Positions 37,130 to 47,391 of a DNA stretch of 64,000 nt are shown one piece after another; the first letter of the stretch is position 1; each line of letters starts with the position of its first letter. The notes under the pieces were generated by a model, which saw nothing but the letters and a program-made list of their open reading frames with translations, was not told where the DNA came from and did not search any database. The translations under genes and the position numbers were made by a program. This stretch comes from Photobacterium leiognathi (lineage in GTDB: Bacteria > Pseudomonadota > Gammaproteobacteria > Enterobacterales > Vibrionaceae): contig NZ_CP131601.1 of assembly GCF_030685535.1 (NCBI RefSeq), positions 868,001 through 932,000 of the forward strand. The letters run 5' to 3'.

Positions 37130-38839
37130 TTGAAGATTAAACGATTTTTTGCCAAGGACATGAGGACGGCACTTAGCGAAGTCAAAGAAGAGCTTGGGCC
37201 TGATGCTGTCATTATGTCGAATAAGAAAGTCTCGGGTGGTGTTGAGATTGTTGCTGCTGTTGATGTAGATACAACCCCACAACCATCGAGTACTCATCAC
37301 CGCTCTCGTGAAGAAGCGTCACAAGGTTTAAGTCAAGCAAGACGAAAACTGGCAGATGATAAGGTGCAGTTGAATCAATCAACAGCGCAAAAGTTTGCTA
37401 GCGTGCTGCAAAACTATGCCTCATCACAAGAGCAAAAAGACCAACCAAGCGAAGTTGACTCATTAAGTGCATTGCTTGATCGCCAGTCTAAACTGCGTGA
37501 GCAAGGTGATAGCCATAGTTTGTATGGTGAATCTCACGGCTATCGTGAAGAAGAGGAAAACATGTCGCGTCATTACCAACGCGATATGCTGCAGCCCCAA
37601 AAAGCAAGTGGCTATTCACGTTACGCTGATACCTTTTATCCCGAAAACCAACCGCGTGATAAGCGCTCATCAATGAATGGGAATGGCTCCTCATTTAAGC
37701 GTTATCAGCCAGAAACAAATAAACATAGCTTAGATATTGGAGATTACCGTCGCCCATCATCAAAGCAATATGAACGAGATTTATCAGTCGGTCGTGGTTT
37801 ATTTGATAACCATGACAATGGGGTAAATGGACGCGATAAAGCATCACATAAGCCTCGCTTAGATCCAACACGTTACGAATCGAAAGCTCAGCCAAGTCAA
37901 GATGAGCTAGATCAAGTGCGATCTGAAATGATCTCGATACGTCGTTTACTTGAACATCAACTATCAGGCTTGATGTGGCAAGAAGTCGAACGTCGTGAGC
38001 CAATGCGCGCCATGATGATCAAGCGCCTTGAGAAAATGGGCTTATCAGAACAATTAGCCGATCAATTGGCTTGCTACATCCCTGAAGATATTCAGCCTAA
38101 CGAAGCATGGCAAGCATTACTCGATTTATTATCAGATCAAATCATCACAACCGATGATTGTATTTTAGAAAGTGGTGGCGTTGTTGCCCTACTTGGCCCG
38201 ACAGGGGTTGGTAAAACCACCACTATTGCAAAATTAGCCGCACGTGCCGCAATGGAGTATGGCCCAGAGCAAATCGCCTTGGTAACGACAGATACTTATC
38301 GTATCGGTGCTCATGAGCAGTTAGCAACTTATGGTCGAATTATGGGCTGTCCGGTAAGAGTTGCTAAAGATGCTGAAGAGCTTGCCGATATACTTCATCA
38401 GTTGCGCCATCGTCGCCTTGTATTGCTTGATACAGCAGGGATGGGACAACGTGATATCCGGCTATCTGAACAGCTAGATACTTTAATGAAAAACAGCGGA
38501 GCACATATTCGGAGCTACCTAGTGATGCCTGCAACATCACAGCGTCGAGTATTACAGGAAACCATTGAGCATTTCCGTCGTATTCCGTTATCTGGTTGTG
38601 TACTGACCAAGCTAGATGAATCACTCAGTTTAGGTGAAATCATTTGTGTCGCAGTGCAAAACGCATTACCGATCGCTTATTTAGCTGATGGTCAGCGTGT
38701 CCCAGAAGATATAAAGATTGCGTCGGGGAATTACTTAGTTTCACGAGCAAACGAATTATTGGAGTTAGAGATAAGCCAGCAATCACATTTCTGGTCTAGT
38801 GATAGTTCAGATAATAAGGCGGCAGATTATTATGATTGA
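37130..38839 (+). CDS. flhF: SRP-type GTPase FlhF (polar flagellar placement)
   Basis: 569 residues. FlhF recruits the first flagellar parts to the cell pole. The N-terminal B domain begins MKIKRFFAKDMRTALSEVKE, then a long low-complexity, Arg/Ser/Asp-rich linker (about 60-260), then NG GTPase domains with G1 GPTGVGKTTT, DTYRIGAHEQL and G3 DTAGMG, G4 TKLDE. Start is TTG 37130 with AGGA upstream. The linker is longer than in most Vibrio FlhF. It overlaps flhG. Confidence 0.94.
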   Translation: MKIKRFFAKDMRTALSEVKEELGPDAVIMSNKKVSGGVEIVAAVDVDTTPQPSSTHHRSREEASQGLSQARRKLADDKVQLNQSTAQKFASVLQNYASSQEQKDQPSEVDSLSALLDRQSKLREQGDSHSLYGESHGYREEEENMSRHYQRDMLQPQKASGYSRYADTFYPENQPRDKRSSMNGNGSSFKRYQPETNKHSLDIGDYRRPSSKQYERDLSVGRGLFDNHDNGVNGRDKASHKPRLDPTRYESKAQPSQDELDQVRSEMISIRRLLEHQLSGLMWQEVERREPMRAMMIKRLEKMGLSEQLADQLACYIPEDIQPNEAWQALLDLLSDQIITTDDCILESGGVVALLGPTGVGKTTTIAKLAARAAMEYGPEQIALVTTDTYRIGAHEQLATYGRIMGCPVRVAKDAEELADILHQLRHRRLVLLDTAGMGQRDIRLSEQLDTLMKNSGAHIRSYLVMPATSQRRVLQETIEHFRRIPLSGCVLTKLDESLSLGEIICVAVQNALPIAYLADGQRVPEDIKIASGNYLVSRANELLELEISQQSHFWSSDSSDNKAADYYD

Positions 38840-39626
38840 GAGCAGAATGTACGATCAAGCAAGCGGTTTACGTCGAATGACTCAGCTAACATCAACAAAA
38901 GTGATCACAGTCACTGGCGGTAAAGGCGGAGTAGGTAAAACCAATGTGACACTGAATATGGCAATGTCGATGGCGCGTCAAGGTAAGCGTGTCATGGTGC
39001 TCGATGCCGATTTAGGTCTTGCGAATGTTGATGTGATGCTAGGTTTACGTGCTGGACGTAACTTATCTCACGTTCTTGCTGGTATATGTGAGCTTGAAGA
39101 TATCATTATCGAAGGTCCATACGGCTTAAAAATTATTCCTGCCGCATCAGGTACCCAAAACATGGCTGAGTTAACGCCTGCACAGCACGCAGGGTTAATT
39201 CGTGCTTTTGGTAACTTGCAAGACGATCTGGATTTCTTATTGGTTGATACTGCTGCTGGTATTTCAGATATGGTGCTGAGCTTTGCTCGCGCAGCGCAAG
39301 ATGTATTAGTGGTTGTTTGTGATGAACCGACTTCGATCACTGACGCTTACGCGCTGATCAAAATTTTAAGCCGTGAATACGATGTTCAGCGTTTTAAAAT
39401 TGTGGCAAACATGGTGCGCAGTTACCGTGAAGGGCGTGAACTGTTTACTAAGCTGACGCGAGTTACTGAACGTTTCTTAGATGCAAATCTTGAATTAGTT
39501 GCTTGTATTCCCCTTGATGATAGCGTGCGCCAAGCAGTGAAACGTCAGAAAATTGTGGTTGAAGCTTTCCCACGAAGCCCTGCGGCATTGGCGTTAAATT
39601 CACTATCAACTAAAGCAATGACATGA
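38832..39626 (+). CDS. flhG: MinD-like ATPase FlhG (flagellar number control)
   Basis: 264 residues. FlhG (FleN) limits flagellar number by acting on FlhF and FlrA. It begins with the activator helix YDQASGLRRM, then deviant Walker A GGKGGVGKTN, and LLVDTAAGISDMVLSF; the C-terminal amphipathic helix is present. ATG 38832 overlaps the flhF stop by 8 bases and has AAGGCGG upstream; in-frame starts further upstream (38799) would lie inside flhF. Confidence 0.94.
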   Translation: MIESRMYDQASGLRRMTQLTSTKVITVTGGKGGVGKTNVTLNMAMSMARQGKRVMVLDADLGLANVDVMLGLRAGRNLSHVLAGICELEDIIIEGPYGLKIIPAASGTQNMAELTPAQHAGLIRAFGNLQDDLDFLLVDTAAGISDMVLSFARAAQDVLVVVCDEPTSITDAYALIKILSREYDVQRFKIVANMVRSYREGRELFTKLTRVTERFLDANLELVACIPLDDSVRQAVKRQKIVVEAFPRSPAALALNSLSTKAMT

Positions 39627-39714
39627 TCAATTCCACACAACCCAGGTGGACATTTGGAGTTCTTTGTTGAGCGTTTACTTGTAAAACGTCCACAAGCCAT
39701 GGAGGTGCCATATA

Positions 39715-40437
39715 GTGAATAAAGCGATGGCTTATGCCCAATATCAGCAAAGCCCACAAGCATTTATCGAACGTTACTCATCATTAGTTAAACGTATTGC
39801 GCATCATTTAATGGTGCGCTTACCACCTAGTGTGTTGGTAGAAGATTTAATTCAAGCTGGCATGATTGGCTTGCTTGAAGCCCAGCAAAATTATGATCCA
39901 ACCAAAGGCGCAAGTTTTGAAACTTTCGCTGGTATTCGTATTCGTGGTGCGATGTTGGATGATATTCGTCGTGGTGACTGGGTTCCTCGCTCGGTATACA
40001 AAAATAGCCGAAAGATAAGTGAAGCTATTTCTCACCTTGAAAATGAATTAGGACGAGATCCAAACGACCAAGAAATTGCGCAATATCTCGATATGCCGTT
40101 AGAACAGTACCATCAAGCATTAAATGATGTTAATTGTGGACGATTAGTGGGTATTAGCGATCTTGGTGTAGCTGAAGATTCAGTAGCGAATGAAGAAAGT
40201 ATTGAAGAAAATGCACCTTTTCAAGATGTTGCTGATGATAGCTTTCGTGCATCGTTAGCAGAAGCTATCAAAACGCTACCTGAGCGTGAAGCTTTGGTGC
40301 TCTCACTTTATTACGACGAAGAGCTGAATTTAAAAGAAATTGGCGCAGTAATTGGTGTCAGTGAATCACGAATTTGTCAGATACACAGCCAAGCCATGCA
40401 ACGATTACGTGCCAAATTAACAGCATGGACTGCTTAA
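39715..40437 (+). CDS. fliA: Flagellar sigma factor FliA (sigma-28)
   Basis: 240 residues. FliA directs RNA polymerase to late flagellar promoters, such as the one at 13043. Region 2 (LIQAGMIGLLEAQQNYDPTK; SFETFAGIRIRGAMLDDIRR), region 3 and region 4 helix-turn-helix (LKEIGAVIGVSESRICQIHS) are all intact. Start is GTG 39715 behind GGAGG at 39701-39705. The 88-base gap before it contains a long imperfect inverted repeat, GTGGACATTT at 39646 with AAACGTCCAC at 39684. Confidence 0.95.
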   Translation: MNKAMAYAQYQQSPQAFIERYSSLVKRIAHHLMVRLPPSVLVEDLIQAGMIGLLEAQQNYDPTKGASFETFAGIRIRGAMLDDIRRGDWVPRSVYKNSRKISEAISHLENELGRDPNDQEIAQYLDMPLEQYHQALNDVNCGRLVGISDLGVAEDSVANEESIEENAPFQDVADDSFRASLAEAIKTLPEREALVLSLYYDEELNLKEIGAVIGVSESRICQIHSQAMQRLRAKLTAWTA

Positions 40438-40488
40438 GATTAATTATTTATAGAACTAGAAGAACGCTGGCTCTCAGTGGAGGCAAAC

Positions 40489-40872
40489 TTGAATAAAAAT
40501 ATGAAAATCCTCATTGTTGATGACTTCTCAACAATGCGCCGTATTGTTAAAAATCTGCTTCGTGATTTAGGTTTTAACAACACGTTAGAAGCGGATGATG
40601 GATTAACGGCATTGCCAATGCTTAAGAAAGGCGATTTTGATTTTGTTGTAACAGATTGGAATATGCCGGGTATGCAAGGTATCGATCTTCTTCGTCACAT
40701 TCGTTCTGATGATCAACTAAAACACCTTCCTGTACTTATGATCACAGCAGAAGCTAAGCGTGAGCAGATCATTGAAGCTGCACAAGCAGGTGTTAATGGT
40801 TACATTGTTAAGCCATTTACTGCTGCAACGTTAAAAGAAAAATTGGATAAAATTTTCGAGCGCTTACAGTAA
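40489..40872 (+). CDS. cheY: Chemotaxis response regulator CheY
   Basis: 127 residues. CheY-P binds FliM and changes motor direction. It reads [20 protein letters not shown], acceptor aspartate in [12 protein letters not shown] (about residue 56), Lys in YIVKPF. The start is TTG 40489, five bases after TGGAGG at 40478-40483; ATG 40501 is an alternative. Head of the che group. Confidence 0.95.
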   Translation: MNKNMKILIVDDFSTMRRIVKNLLRDLGFNNTLEADDGLTALPMLKKGDFDFVVTDWNMPGMQGIDLLRHIRSDDQLKHLPVLMITAEAKREQIIEAAQAGVNGYIVKPFTAATLKEKLDKIFERLQ

Positions 40873-40904
40873 CCATCAGCTGCAAATAAGGATTATAACG
40901 AAGC

Positions 40905-41624
40905 ATGATTTCACTGGAACAGGCAAAAGAGCTTGTCAGCTTGCTAGAAAATGGACAACAAGCTGAAGCAAATTCGCTTGTACAAACATTAGTTGCAGAA
41001 AGCCACGAACCAATGTTTGCTGAGGTGGGGAAAATCACTCGTCAGTTACATGATTCTTTGATTAATTTTCGTCTTGATCCTAGGATCAATGACTTAGCAC
41101 GAAATGATATTCCTGATGCTCGTGATCGATTGCTTTATGTGATTGATAAAACGGAAGAAGCAGCCAATAAAACCATGGATGCAGTTGAAAGTACTTTACC
41201 CATTGCTGATCAATTGCATAACACCTTATTGCAAGTGCATCCGCAGTGGCAACGCTTAATGGCTGGTAAGATCGGCCTAAGTGAGTTTAAAGCGTTATGC
41301 CACGATATTGATTTACTGCTTGTTCAAGTGGAAGGTGATAGCAGCACGTTGCGCAATCACCTTACCGATATTCTGATGGCTCAGGACTATCAAGATCTTA
41401 CCGGACAAATTATTCGACGCGTGATTGAATTAGTACACGAAGTTGAAGATCGGTTAGTTGAAATTCTTAAAGCGTTTGGCATGGAGCAAGACTCGAAAAC
41501 TGTGGTTGATGATAAAGCAGCAGCCTTAAAGCCTGAGGGGCCAATTATCAATCCAGAGCAGCGTAATGATGTGGTTGAATCACAAGATGACGTTGATGAT
41601 TTACTTTCGAGTCTTGGATTTTAG
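40905..41624 (+). CDS. cheZ: CheY-P phosphatase CheZ
   Basis: 239 residues. CheZ dephosphorylates CheY-P. The long helical hairpin carries the active-site region ILMAQDYQDLTGQIIRRVIE with catalytic Gln in DLTGQ, and the C-terminal CheY-binding peptide VDDLLSSLGF is present. Ten bases before cheA. Confidence 0.95.
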   Translation: MISLEQAKELVSLLENGQQAEANSLVQTLVAESHEPMFAEVGKITRQLHDSLINFRLDPRINDLARNDIPDARDRLLYVIDKTEEAANKTMDAVESTLPIADQLHNTLLQVHPQWQRLMAGKIGLSEFKALCHDIDLLLVQVEGDSSTLRNHLTDILMAQDYQDLTGQIIRRVIELVHEVEDRLVEILKAFGMEQDSKTVVDDKAAALKPEGPIINPEQRNDVVESQDDVDDLLSSLGF

Positions 41625-41633
41625 GGGAAATTT

Positions 41634-43910
41634 ATGAGCTTTGATTTAGACGAAGATATCCTGCAGGACTTTTTGATTGAAGCAGGTGAAATTCTTGAGT
41701 TGCTTTCAGAACAATTAGTAGAGCTTGAACGAAGCCCTGATGATTCCGAGTTACTAAATGCGATTTTCCGTGGCTTCCATACGGTAAAAGGCGGTGCTGG
41801 TTTTCTTTCACTCACTGAGTTAGTGGATGCCTGTCACGGTGCGGAGAACGTGTTTGACTTGCTTCGTACTGGAAAACGTAGCGTCACTTCCGATTTGATG
41901 GACGTTATTTTAGAAGCGTTAGACTGTATTAACGTGATGTTCGAACAGGTGAAAGCCCATGAACCGCTTGATCGTGCTGAGCAACGCTTACTTGATGCGC
42001 TTCATTTCTATAGCCAGCCACCTACAGCTGGCGAATCTGTAGCGCCTATAGCCAGCGAGCCGACGTTCTCTGAAGAAGTTCAAGAGCAGCCTATTATCAA
42101 CAATGTTGAGCCTGAACCTGTTGTATCAGCGACTGAAGACAGCGTAACAGCAGGTGATAGCGTTGATGATATGACGCAAGATGAGTTCGATCGATTACTG
42201 GATGAATTACATGGCTCAGGTCAAGGTCCATCATCCGGTGTTTCTCCTGAATCAACAGCACAAGCTAATGTCACTGCACAAATTGAATTTGATAGCGGTG
42301 ACATTACCGACGATGAATTTGAACGTTTATTAGATGAATTACACGGTTCAGGTAAAGGGCCGGGTAATAGTCAGTATGCGTCAGCATCTGCAACGTCATC
42401 AGCGGCACCTAGTGCTTCTGATAATACATCAACATCCTCTGTACCTGATGATACTGGTGCTGGGGATAGTGATGATCTCATGACCGATGATGAATTTGAA
42501 CGTTTGTTGGATGAGCTTCACGGGGTGGGTAAAGGCCCATCGCCTGAAGAGCAAGCGTTAGCGGCACAATCTGCAGCAAATAGCTTAACTGAGGTTGAAA
42601 CACCAAAACCTGAACCTGTTGTGAGAGCAGAGCCTACTCAACAGCCAGTAACTACACCAACCTCAGCATCGGCGGCGCATCAACCGCCAGCAGAAATAGC
42701 AGCTAAACCGATTGCGGTAAAAGAAAAAGCCAAGCCGCAAGCCGAAGCGACAGTGCGTGTCGATACTTCTACCTTAGATACCATCATGAATATGGTGGGT
42801 GAATTGGTATTAGTGCGTAACCGTTTAGTTAGCCTTGGTTTAAATACCAACGATGAAGAAATGTCGAAGGCAGTCTCTAACCTTGATGTCGTTACCGCTG
42901 ATCTGCAAGGTGCGGTAATGAAAACCCGCATGCAGCCAATTAAGAAAGTCTTTGGTCGTTTCCCTCGCGTTGTACGTGATTTAGCGCGTAGTTTAAATAA
43001 AGACATCGTCCTTGAAATGCGTGGTGAAGAGACTGACTTAGATAAGAACTTAGTGGAGGCGTTAGCCGATCCATTGGTTCACTTAGTGCGTAACTCGGTT
43101 GATCACGGCATTGAAATGCCAGATGTGCGTGAACAGAAGGGTAAGCCTCGTACCGGTACGGTTTTACTTTCTGCTTCTCAAGAAGGTGATCACATCTTGC
43201 TGACCATTGAAGATGATGGTGGCGGTATGGATGCTGAAAAGTTACGTAATATCGCTGTAGAGCGTGGTGTGATGGATGCTGATTCAGCATCTCGTTTAAC
43301 GGATAGTGAGGCCTATAATCTCATTTTTGCACCAGGTTTCTCGACCAAAAAAGAAATCTCTGATATTTCTGGTCGTGGTGTTGGTATGGACGTCGTGAAA
43401 ACCGGTATTAACCAGTTAAATGGTTCAATTCATATTGATTCTGTACTCGGTAAAGGTACAAGAATTGATATTAAAGTACCGCTGACGTTAGCAATATTAC
43501 CGACTCTAATGGTAGGCGTAGGTGAGCAACCATTTGCTCTACCATTGGCTAGCGTGAATGAGATCTTCCACCTTGATCTAAATAAAACCAACACCGTTGA
43601 TGGTCAGCTTACGATTATCGTACGTGAGAAAGCGATCCCGTTATTCTATCTACAGGATTGGTTATCTGGCGTAACGGCTGGTGCGAAGAAAGATCGTGGT
43701 CATGGTCATGTGGTGATTGTTCAAATAGGTCATCAACGTATCGGCTTTGTGGTTGATACACTAATTGGTCAAGAAGAAGTGGTGATCAAGCCGCTAGATA
43801 GCTTATTACAAGGTACGCCGGGTATGGCAGGTGCAACCATTACCAGTGATGGTCATATCGCCTTGATCCTTGATGTACCAAGCCTGTTAAAACATTACGC
43901 AGGTCATTAA
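41634..43910 (+). CDS. cheA: Chemotaxis histidine kinase CheA
   Basis: 758 residues. P1 domain with phosphoacceptor His in FRGFHTVKGGAGF (about residue 48), a long linker, then P3 dimerisation, P4 ATPase (LVRNSVDHGIEMP; IEDDGGGMDA; GRGVGMDVVK) and P5 CheW-like domain. The linker between P1 and P3 carries three copies of an acidic motif, D/E-FERLLDELHG-x-G-x-GP, near residues 182-200, 224-242 and 285-303. In Vibrio a linker segment of CheA binds ParP; these repeats fall in that part of the protein. Confidence 0.95.
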   Translation: MSFDLDEDILQDFLIEAGEILELLSEQLVELERSPDDSELLNAIFRGFHTVKGGAGFLSLTELVDACHGAENVFDLLRTGKRSVTSDLMDVILEALDCINVMFEQVKAHEPLDRAEQRLLDALHFYSQPPTAGESVAPIASEPTFSEEVQEQPIINNVEPEPVVSATEDSVTAGDSVDDMTQDEFDRLLDELHGSGQGPSSGVSPESTAQANVTAQIEFDSGDITDDEFERLLDELHGSGKGPGNSQYASASATSSAAPSASDNTSTSSVPDDTGAGDSDDLMTDDEFERLLDELHGVGKGPSPEEQALAAQSAANSLTEVETPKPEPVVRAEPTQQPVTTPTSASAAHQPPAEIAAKPIAVKEKAKPQAEATVRVDTSTLDTIMNMVGELVLVRNRLVSLGLNTNDEEMSKAVSNLDVVTADLQGAVMKTRMQPIKKVFGRFPRVVRDLARSLNKDIVLEMRGEETDLDKNLVEALADPLVHLVRNSVDHGIEMPDVREQKGKPRTGTVLLSASQEGDHILLTIEDDGGGMDAEKLRNIAVERGVMDADSASRLTDSEAYNLIFAPGFSTKKEISDISGRGVGMDVVKTGINQLNGSIHIDSVLGKGTRIDIKVPLTLAILPTLMVGVGEQPFALPLASVNEIFHLDLNKTNTVDGQLTIIVREKAIPLFYLQDWLSGVTAGAKKDRGHGHVVIVQIGHQRIGFVVDTLIGQEEVVIKPLDSLLQGTPGMAGATITSDGHIALILDVPSLLKHYAGH

Positions 43911-43922
43911 TTTAAATAATAA

Positions 43923-43947
43923 AAAGGGGGCAATGACCCCCTTTAAG
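43923..43947 (+). terminator. Hairpin between cheA and cheB
   Basis: AAAGGGGG (43923-43930), loop CAATGA, CCCCCTTT (43937-43944). The T-tract is only three bases, so it may act as an attenuator or mRNA-processing/stability element rather than a full stop, since cheB follows 26 bases later. Confidence 0.55.
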
Positions 43948-43969
43948 AGTTTCAACGGGATGAAGTGAC

Positions 43970-45142
43970 ATGGCAGTTAAAGTATTAGTAGTTGATGACT
44001 CAAGTTTTTTCCGTCGACGTGTGAGTGAAATCATTAATGCTGACAGTCGATTAGAAGTCGTTGGTAATGCAGTAAATGGCAAAGAAGCGGTTGAATTAGC
44101 CCAAAAGCTACAACCTGACGTGATCACCATGGATATTGAAATGCCTGTAATGGATGGTATAACGGCAGTCCGTGAGATCATGAAAGTTTCGCCAACTCCG
44201 ATTTTAATGTTTTCATCACTGACGCATGATGGTGCAAAAGCAACGTTAGATGCGCTTGATGCGGGCGCGCTTGATTTCTTACCTAAGAAATTTGAAGACA
44301 TTGCTCGCAATCGTGATGAAGCGGTAGAGCTATTACAAAAACGTGTCGCAGAATTAGCACGTAAGCGTATTTTTATGCGAAGAAGTGCGGTTACTCGACC
44401 TTCAACGCCAGCAAGTTCATCGTTAACGAGTAGTGTCTCTAAACCTTCTTCTTTGACTTCTCGTTTAAATACAGAGCCAACGTCGTCGCTTGCATCGAAC
44501 AGAACAACACCTACAGCTCGTTCATCTGCAATAAAACCAGCATTACGCTTTAAAGCATCAGGGAAGAAATATCAGATAGTTGCAATTGGTACTTCAACGG
44601 GAGGGCCTGTTGCGCTGCAGAAAATTTTAACTAAATTACCAGCAAACTTCCCATATCCTATTGTGCTAATTCAACACATGCCAGCGACGTTTACTGCGGC
44701 ATTTGCTGCGCGTTTAGATCACCTTTGTAAGATCCGTGTGAAAGAAGCAGAAAATGGCGATGTACTAAAACCGGGTACTGCATATCTAGCCCCAGGTGGT
44801 AAGCAAATGATGCTTGATGGTCGACCAGGTGCTGCACGTTTACGTATCATCGATAGTGGTGAGCGTATGAATTATAAGCCTTGCGTTGATGTAACGTTTG
44901 GCTCTGCAGCTAAGGTTTACCAAGATAAAGTGCTATCCATGGTGTTAACTGGTATGGGCGCTGATGGTCGTGATGGCGCAAGAATGTTAAAAAATAGTGG
45001 CTCAACGATTTGGGCACAAGATGAAGAAAGTTGTGTTGTATACGGAATGCCGCAAGCTGTTGCAAAAGCGGGGATTTCAAGTCATGACTTACCTTTAGAT
45101 CGCATCGCTGAATGTATTTTAATTGAGCTAGGTTTACAGTGA
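43970..45142 (+). CDS. cheB: Chemotaxis methylesterase CheB
   Basis: 390 residues. CheB demethylates chemoreceptors when phosphorylated. Receiver domain with acceptor Asp in [14 protein letters not shown] (about residue 56), a Ser/Thr-rich linker (about 145-185), then the esterase with catalytic Ser in GTSTGGP, His in LIQHMP and Asp in [14 protein letters not shown] 43970 follows GGATGAAG. Confidence 0.95.
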   Translation: MAVKVLVVDDSSFFRRRVSEIINADSRLEVVGNAVNGKEAVELAQKLQPDVITMDIEMPVMDGITAVREIMKVSPTPILMFSSLTHDGAKATLDALDAGALDFLPKKFEDIARNRDEAVELLQKRVAELARKRIFMRRSAVTRPSTPASSSLTSSVSKPSSLTSRLNTEPTSSLASNRTTPTARSSAIKPALRFKASGKKYQIVAIGTSTGGPVALQKILTKLPANFPYPIVLIQHMPATFTAAFAARLDHLCKIRVKEAENGDVLKPGTAYLAPGGKQMMLDGRPGAARLRIIDSGERMNYKPCVDVTFGSAAKVYQDKVLSMVLTGMGADGRDGARMLKNSGSTIWAQDEESCVVYGMPQAVAKAGISSHDLPLDRIAECILIELGLQ

Positions 45143-45152
45143 GGATTCAAGG

Positions 45153-45929
45153 TTGATCGTTTGGAGTATTGCTAATCAAAAAGGTGGTGTTGGTAAAACA
45201 ACAACAACCATTACATTAGCAGGCTTGCTGAGTGAGCAGAATAAGCGTGTCTTATTAGTCGATACCGACCCACACGCTTCTTTAACAACGTATTTAAATT
45301 TCGACTCAGAGCAAGTCCCCGATAGCTTATTTGATTTATTCCAACTACCAGAAGTCAATAAAGCCAGTGTGAAGCCTCTGATCTTAAATACAGAATTTAG
45401 TAATATCGACATTATTCCGGCTCATATGTCACTCGCCACCCTTGATCGTGTTATGGGTAATCGAAGTGGTATGGGGCTGGTGCTGAAAAAAGCATTGCAC
45501 AGTTTGGCAGATGAATACGATTATGTACTTATTGATTGTCCGCCAATTTTAGGTGTGATGATGGTTAATGCATTAGCTGCAAGTAACCGTATTTTAATTC
45601 CAGTACAGACAGAATTTCTGGCGATGAAAGGATTAGAGCGAATGATGCGAACTTTGCAGATCATGCAGCGTTCAAAACCGTCGGGCTTTAATGTCACCAT
45701 AGTGCCAACGATGTACGACAAACGGACGCGTGCGTCATTACAGACATTGAAAGAGTTAAAACATCGCTTTCCAGAGCAAGTGTGGGCATCAGCCATTCCG
45801 ATCGATACTAAGTTTCGTGATGCCAGCATTAAGCATATGCCGCCGTCATTGTACGCGCGCAGTTGTCGTGGTGTTTTTGCGTATAAAACTTTATTGAAGT
45901 ATGTGGAACGGTTAGAAAATCATGCATAG
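45153..45929 (+). CDS. parC: ParC, ParA-like ATPase for polar chemotaxis arrays
   Basis: 258 residues, Soj/ParA type. Deviant Walker A NQKGGVGKTTT (about 8-18), Walker A' VDTDPHAS, Walker B YVLIDCPPIL. In Vibrio, the ParA homologue in this exact slot (after cheB) is ParC, which localises chemotaxis arrays to the pole. TTG start at 45153. It overlaps parP by 8 bases. This is not the topoisomerase IV subunit that shares the symbol. Confidence 0.9.
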   Translation: MIVWSIANQKGGVGKTTTTITLAGLLSEQNKRVLLVDTDPHASLTTYLNFDSEQVPDSLFDLFQLPEVNKASVKPLILNTEFSNIDIIPAHMSLATLDRVMGNRSGMGLVLKKALHSLADEYDYVLIDCPPILGVMMVNALAASNRILIPVQTEFLAMKGLERMMRTLQIMQRSKPSGFNVTIVPTMYDKRTRASLQTLKELKHRFPEQVWASAIPIDTKFRDASIKHMPPSLYARSCRGVFAYKTLLKYVERLENHA

Positions 45930-46872
45930 TAAGCCACTATCGAGTGATCAGGCATTAGATGATTATTTCTTTGATTTGTTAGAAGAATCGAATGACGCTG
46001 CTGTGTCCACAGAAGTACAAGACTCTGCTTTACACATTGATCAGCCCGATATTGAACAGGTTGAAGTTACAACACCTGCTATTTTGCCGAAAATGAAGTC
46101 TGTACAACCCAATATACAGCTTGAAACTGAGTATGTTGAACCAACAAAGTTTCAAGATATCGAACGCTTATTAAGTCGAGTGGATGAAATTGATATTGGT
46201 GATATTCAACAAAATGTCGAGCCAATTGCAAATCAGCCACAAATAAAGCAGGAACAGCCCCAGATTGTCGCTGAAGAACTAACTTCAATTAAAGAGCTTA
46301 ACGAACCAGAAATCGCTCAAGTAGAAGTGGTGGTTGAGACCCCAATTGAAACCCCGACAGTGGAAACTGAATTAGCACCATCTGCTAGTTTGATCCCACC
46401 AGAGCAATGGACACATCATGGTACAGAGCAAGCCTTTCAAGCCTTGTTCTTTGAAGTTAACGGCGTGATGTTTGCGGTCGCATTAACAGAGCTAGGTGGG
46501 ATACATCAATTAGCTGAGTTAAACCGTTTGTTAGGGCGTCCTAGTTGGTATCTTGGTTTGCAATCAAGCCGTGATCAAAAATTAGATGTTGTTGATACGG
46601 CGCGCTGGGTTATGCCTGAGAAGTTGGTCGATGATGAGCATCGTGAAAACTATCGTTATATTGTTATGCTAGGTGAAAGCCATTGGGGGCTTGCAAGCGA
46701 TAAGTTACATGGCACCAAAGTATTAGATGTTGATGATATTCGCTGGCGTGAAAAGGCAGGTAAACGTCCTTGGCTTGCGGGTATGGTAAAAGATAAAATG
46801 TGTGCGCTAATTCATGTGAATGCATTGATAGCAATGCTAAATAATGGATTAGACGTAAATAGTATTGAGTAA
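45922..46872 (+). CDS. parP: ParP, CheW-like array localisation protein
   Basis: 316 residues. The N-terminal 165 residues are acidic and low complexity; the C-terminal part (about 170-310) is a CheW-like domain (QALFFEVNGVMFAVALTELG; GMVKDKMCALIHVNALIAML). In Vibrio, ParP connects ParC to CheA and stabilises polar arrays. Overlap with parC indicates coupled expression. Confidence 0.88.
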   Translation: MHSKPLSSDQALDDYFFDLLEESNDAAVSTEVQDSALHIDQPDIEQVEVTTPAILPKMKSVQPNIQLETEYVEPTKFQDIERLLSRVDEIDIGDIQQNVEPIANQPQIKQEQPQIVAEELTSIKELNEPEIAQVEVVVETPIETPTVETELAPSASLIPPEQWTHHGTEQAFQALFFEVNGVMFAVALTELGGIHQLAELNRLLGRPSWYLGLQSSRDQKLDVVDTARWVMPEKLVDDEHRENYRYIVMLGESHWGLASDKLHGTKVLDVDDIRWREKAGKRPWLAGMVKDKMCALIHVNALIAMLNNGLDVNSIE

Positions 46873-46896
46873 TTCAGGACCTTAAGAGGGAATAGC

Positions 46897-47391
46897 ATGT
46901 CACAGGTAAATATCGCTGAGATCCAAAAAGACGGAGCGAATGATCAGGTTCTGCAATGGGTGACATTTCAGCTAGAAGATGAAACTTACGGCATTAATGT
47001 AATGCAAGTTCGTGAGGTTTTACGCTATTCAGAAATCGCACCAGTACCAGGCGCGCCAGATTATGTGCTTGGTATCATTAATTTACGTGGCAACGTGGTT
47101 ACTGTTATCGATACTCGTTCACGCTTTGGTTTAATGCCGGGTGAAATTTCTGACAATACAAGAATTGTGATTATTGAAGCAGAGAAGCAAGTTATTGGTA
47201 TTCTTGTTGATAGTGTTGCTGAAGTCGTGTATCTACGTAGCTCAGAAATTGATAGCACGCCAAGTGTCGGTACAGAAGAGAGTGCGAAGTTTATTCAGGG
47301 TGTAAGTAACCGTGAAGGACAATTGCTGATTCTGGTTGATCTTAACAAGCTGCTATCTGACGAAGAGTGGGATGAGATGGCGTACTTGTAA
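46897..47391 (+). CDS. cheW: Chemotaxis adaptor CheW
   Basis: 164 residues. CheW couples receptors to CheA. Signatures: QWVTFQLEDETYGINVMQVR, GAPDYVLGIINLRGNVVTVI, and GILVDSVAEV. AAGAGGGAA before ATG 46897. The last base of its stop is the first base of the next ATG. Confidence 0.95.
   Translation: MSQVNIAEIQKDGANDQVLQWVTFQLEDETYGINVMQVREVLRYSEIAPVPGAPDYVLGIINLRGNVVTVIDTRSRFGLMPGEISDNTRIVIIEAEKQVIGILVDSVAEVVYLRSSEIDSTPSVGTEESAKFIQGVSNREGQLLILVDLNKLLSDEEWDEMAYL

Noticed and set aside
21773..38839. Virulence-type III secretion system instead of flagellar export
   Set aside because: The set includes rod, hook, ring, motor switch, FlhF and chemotaxis genes, so it is flagellar.
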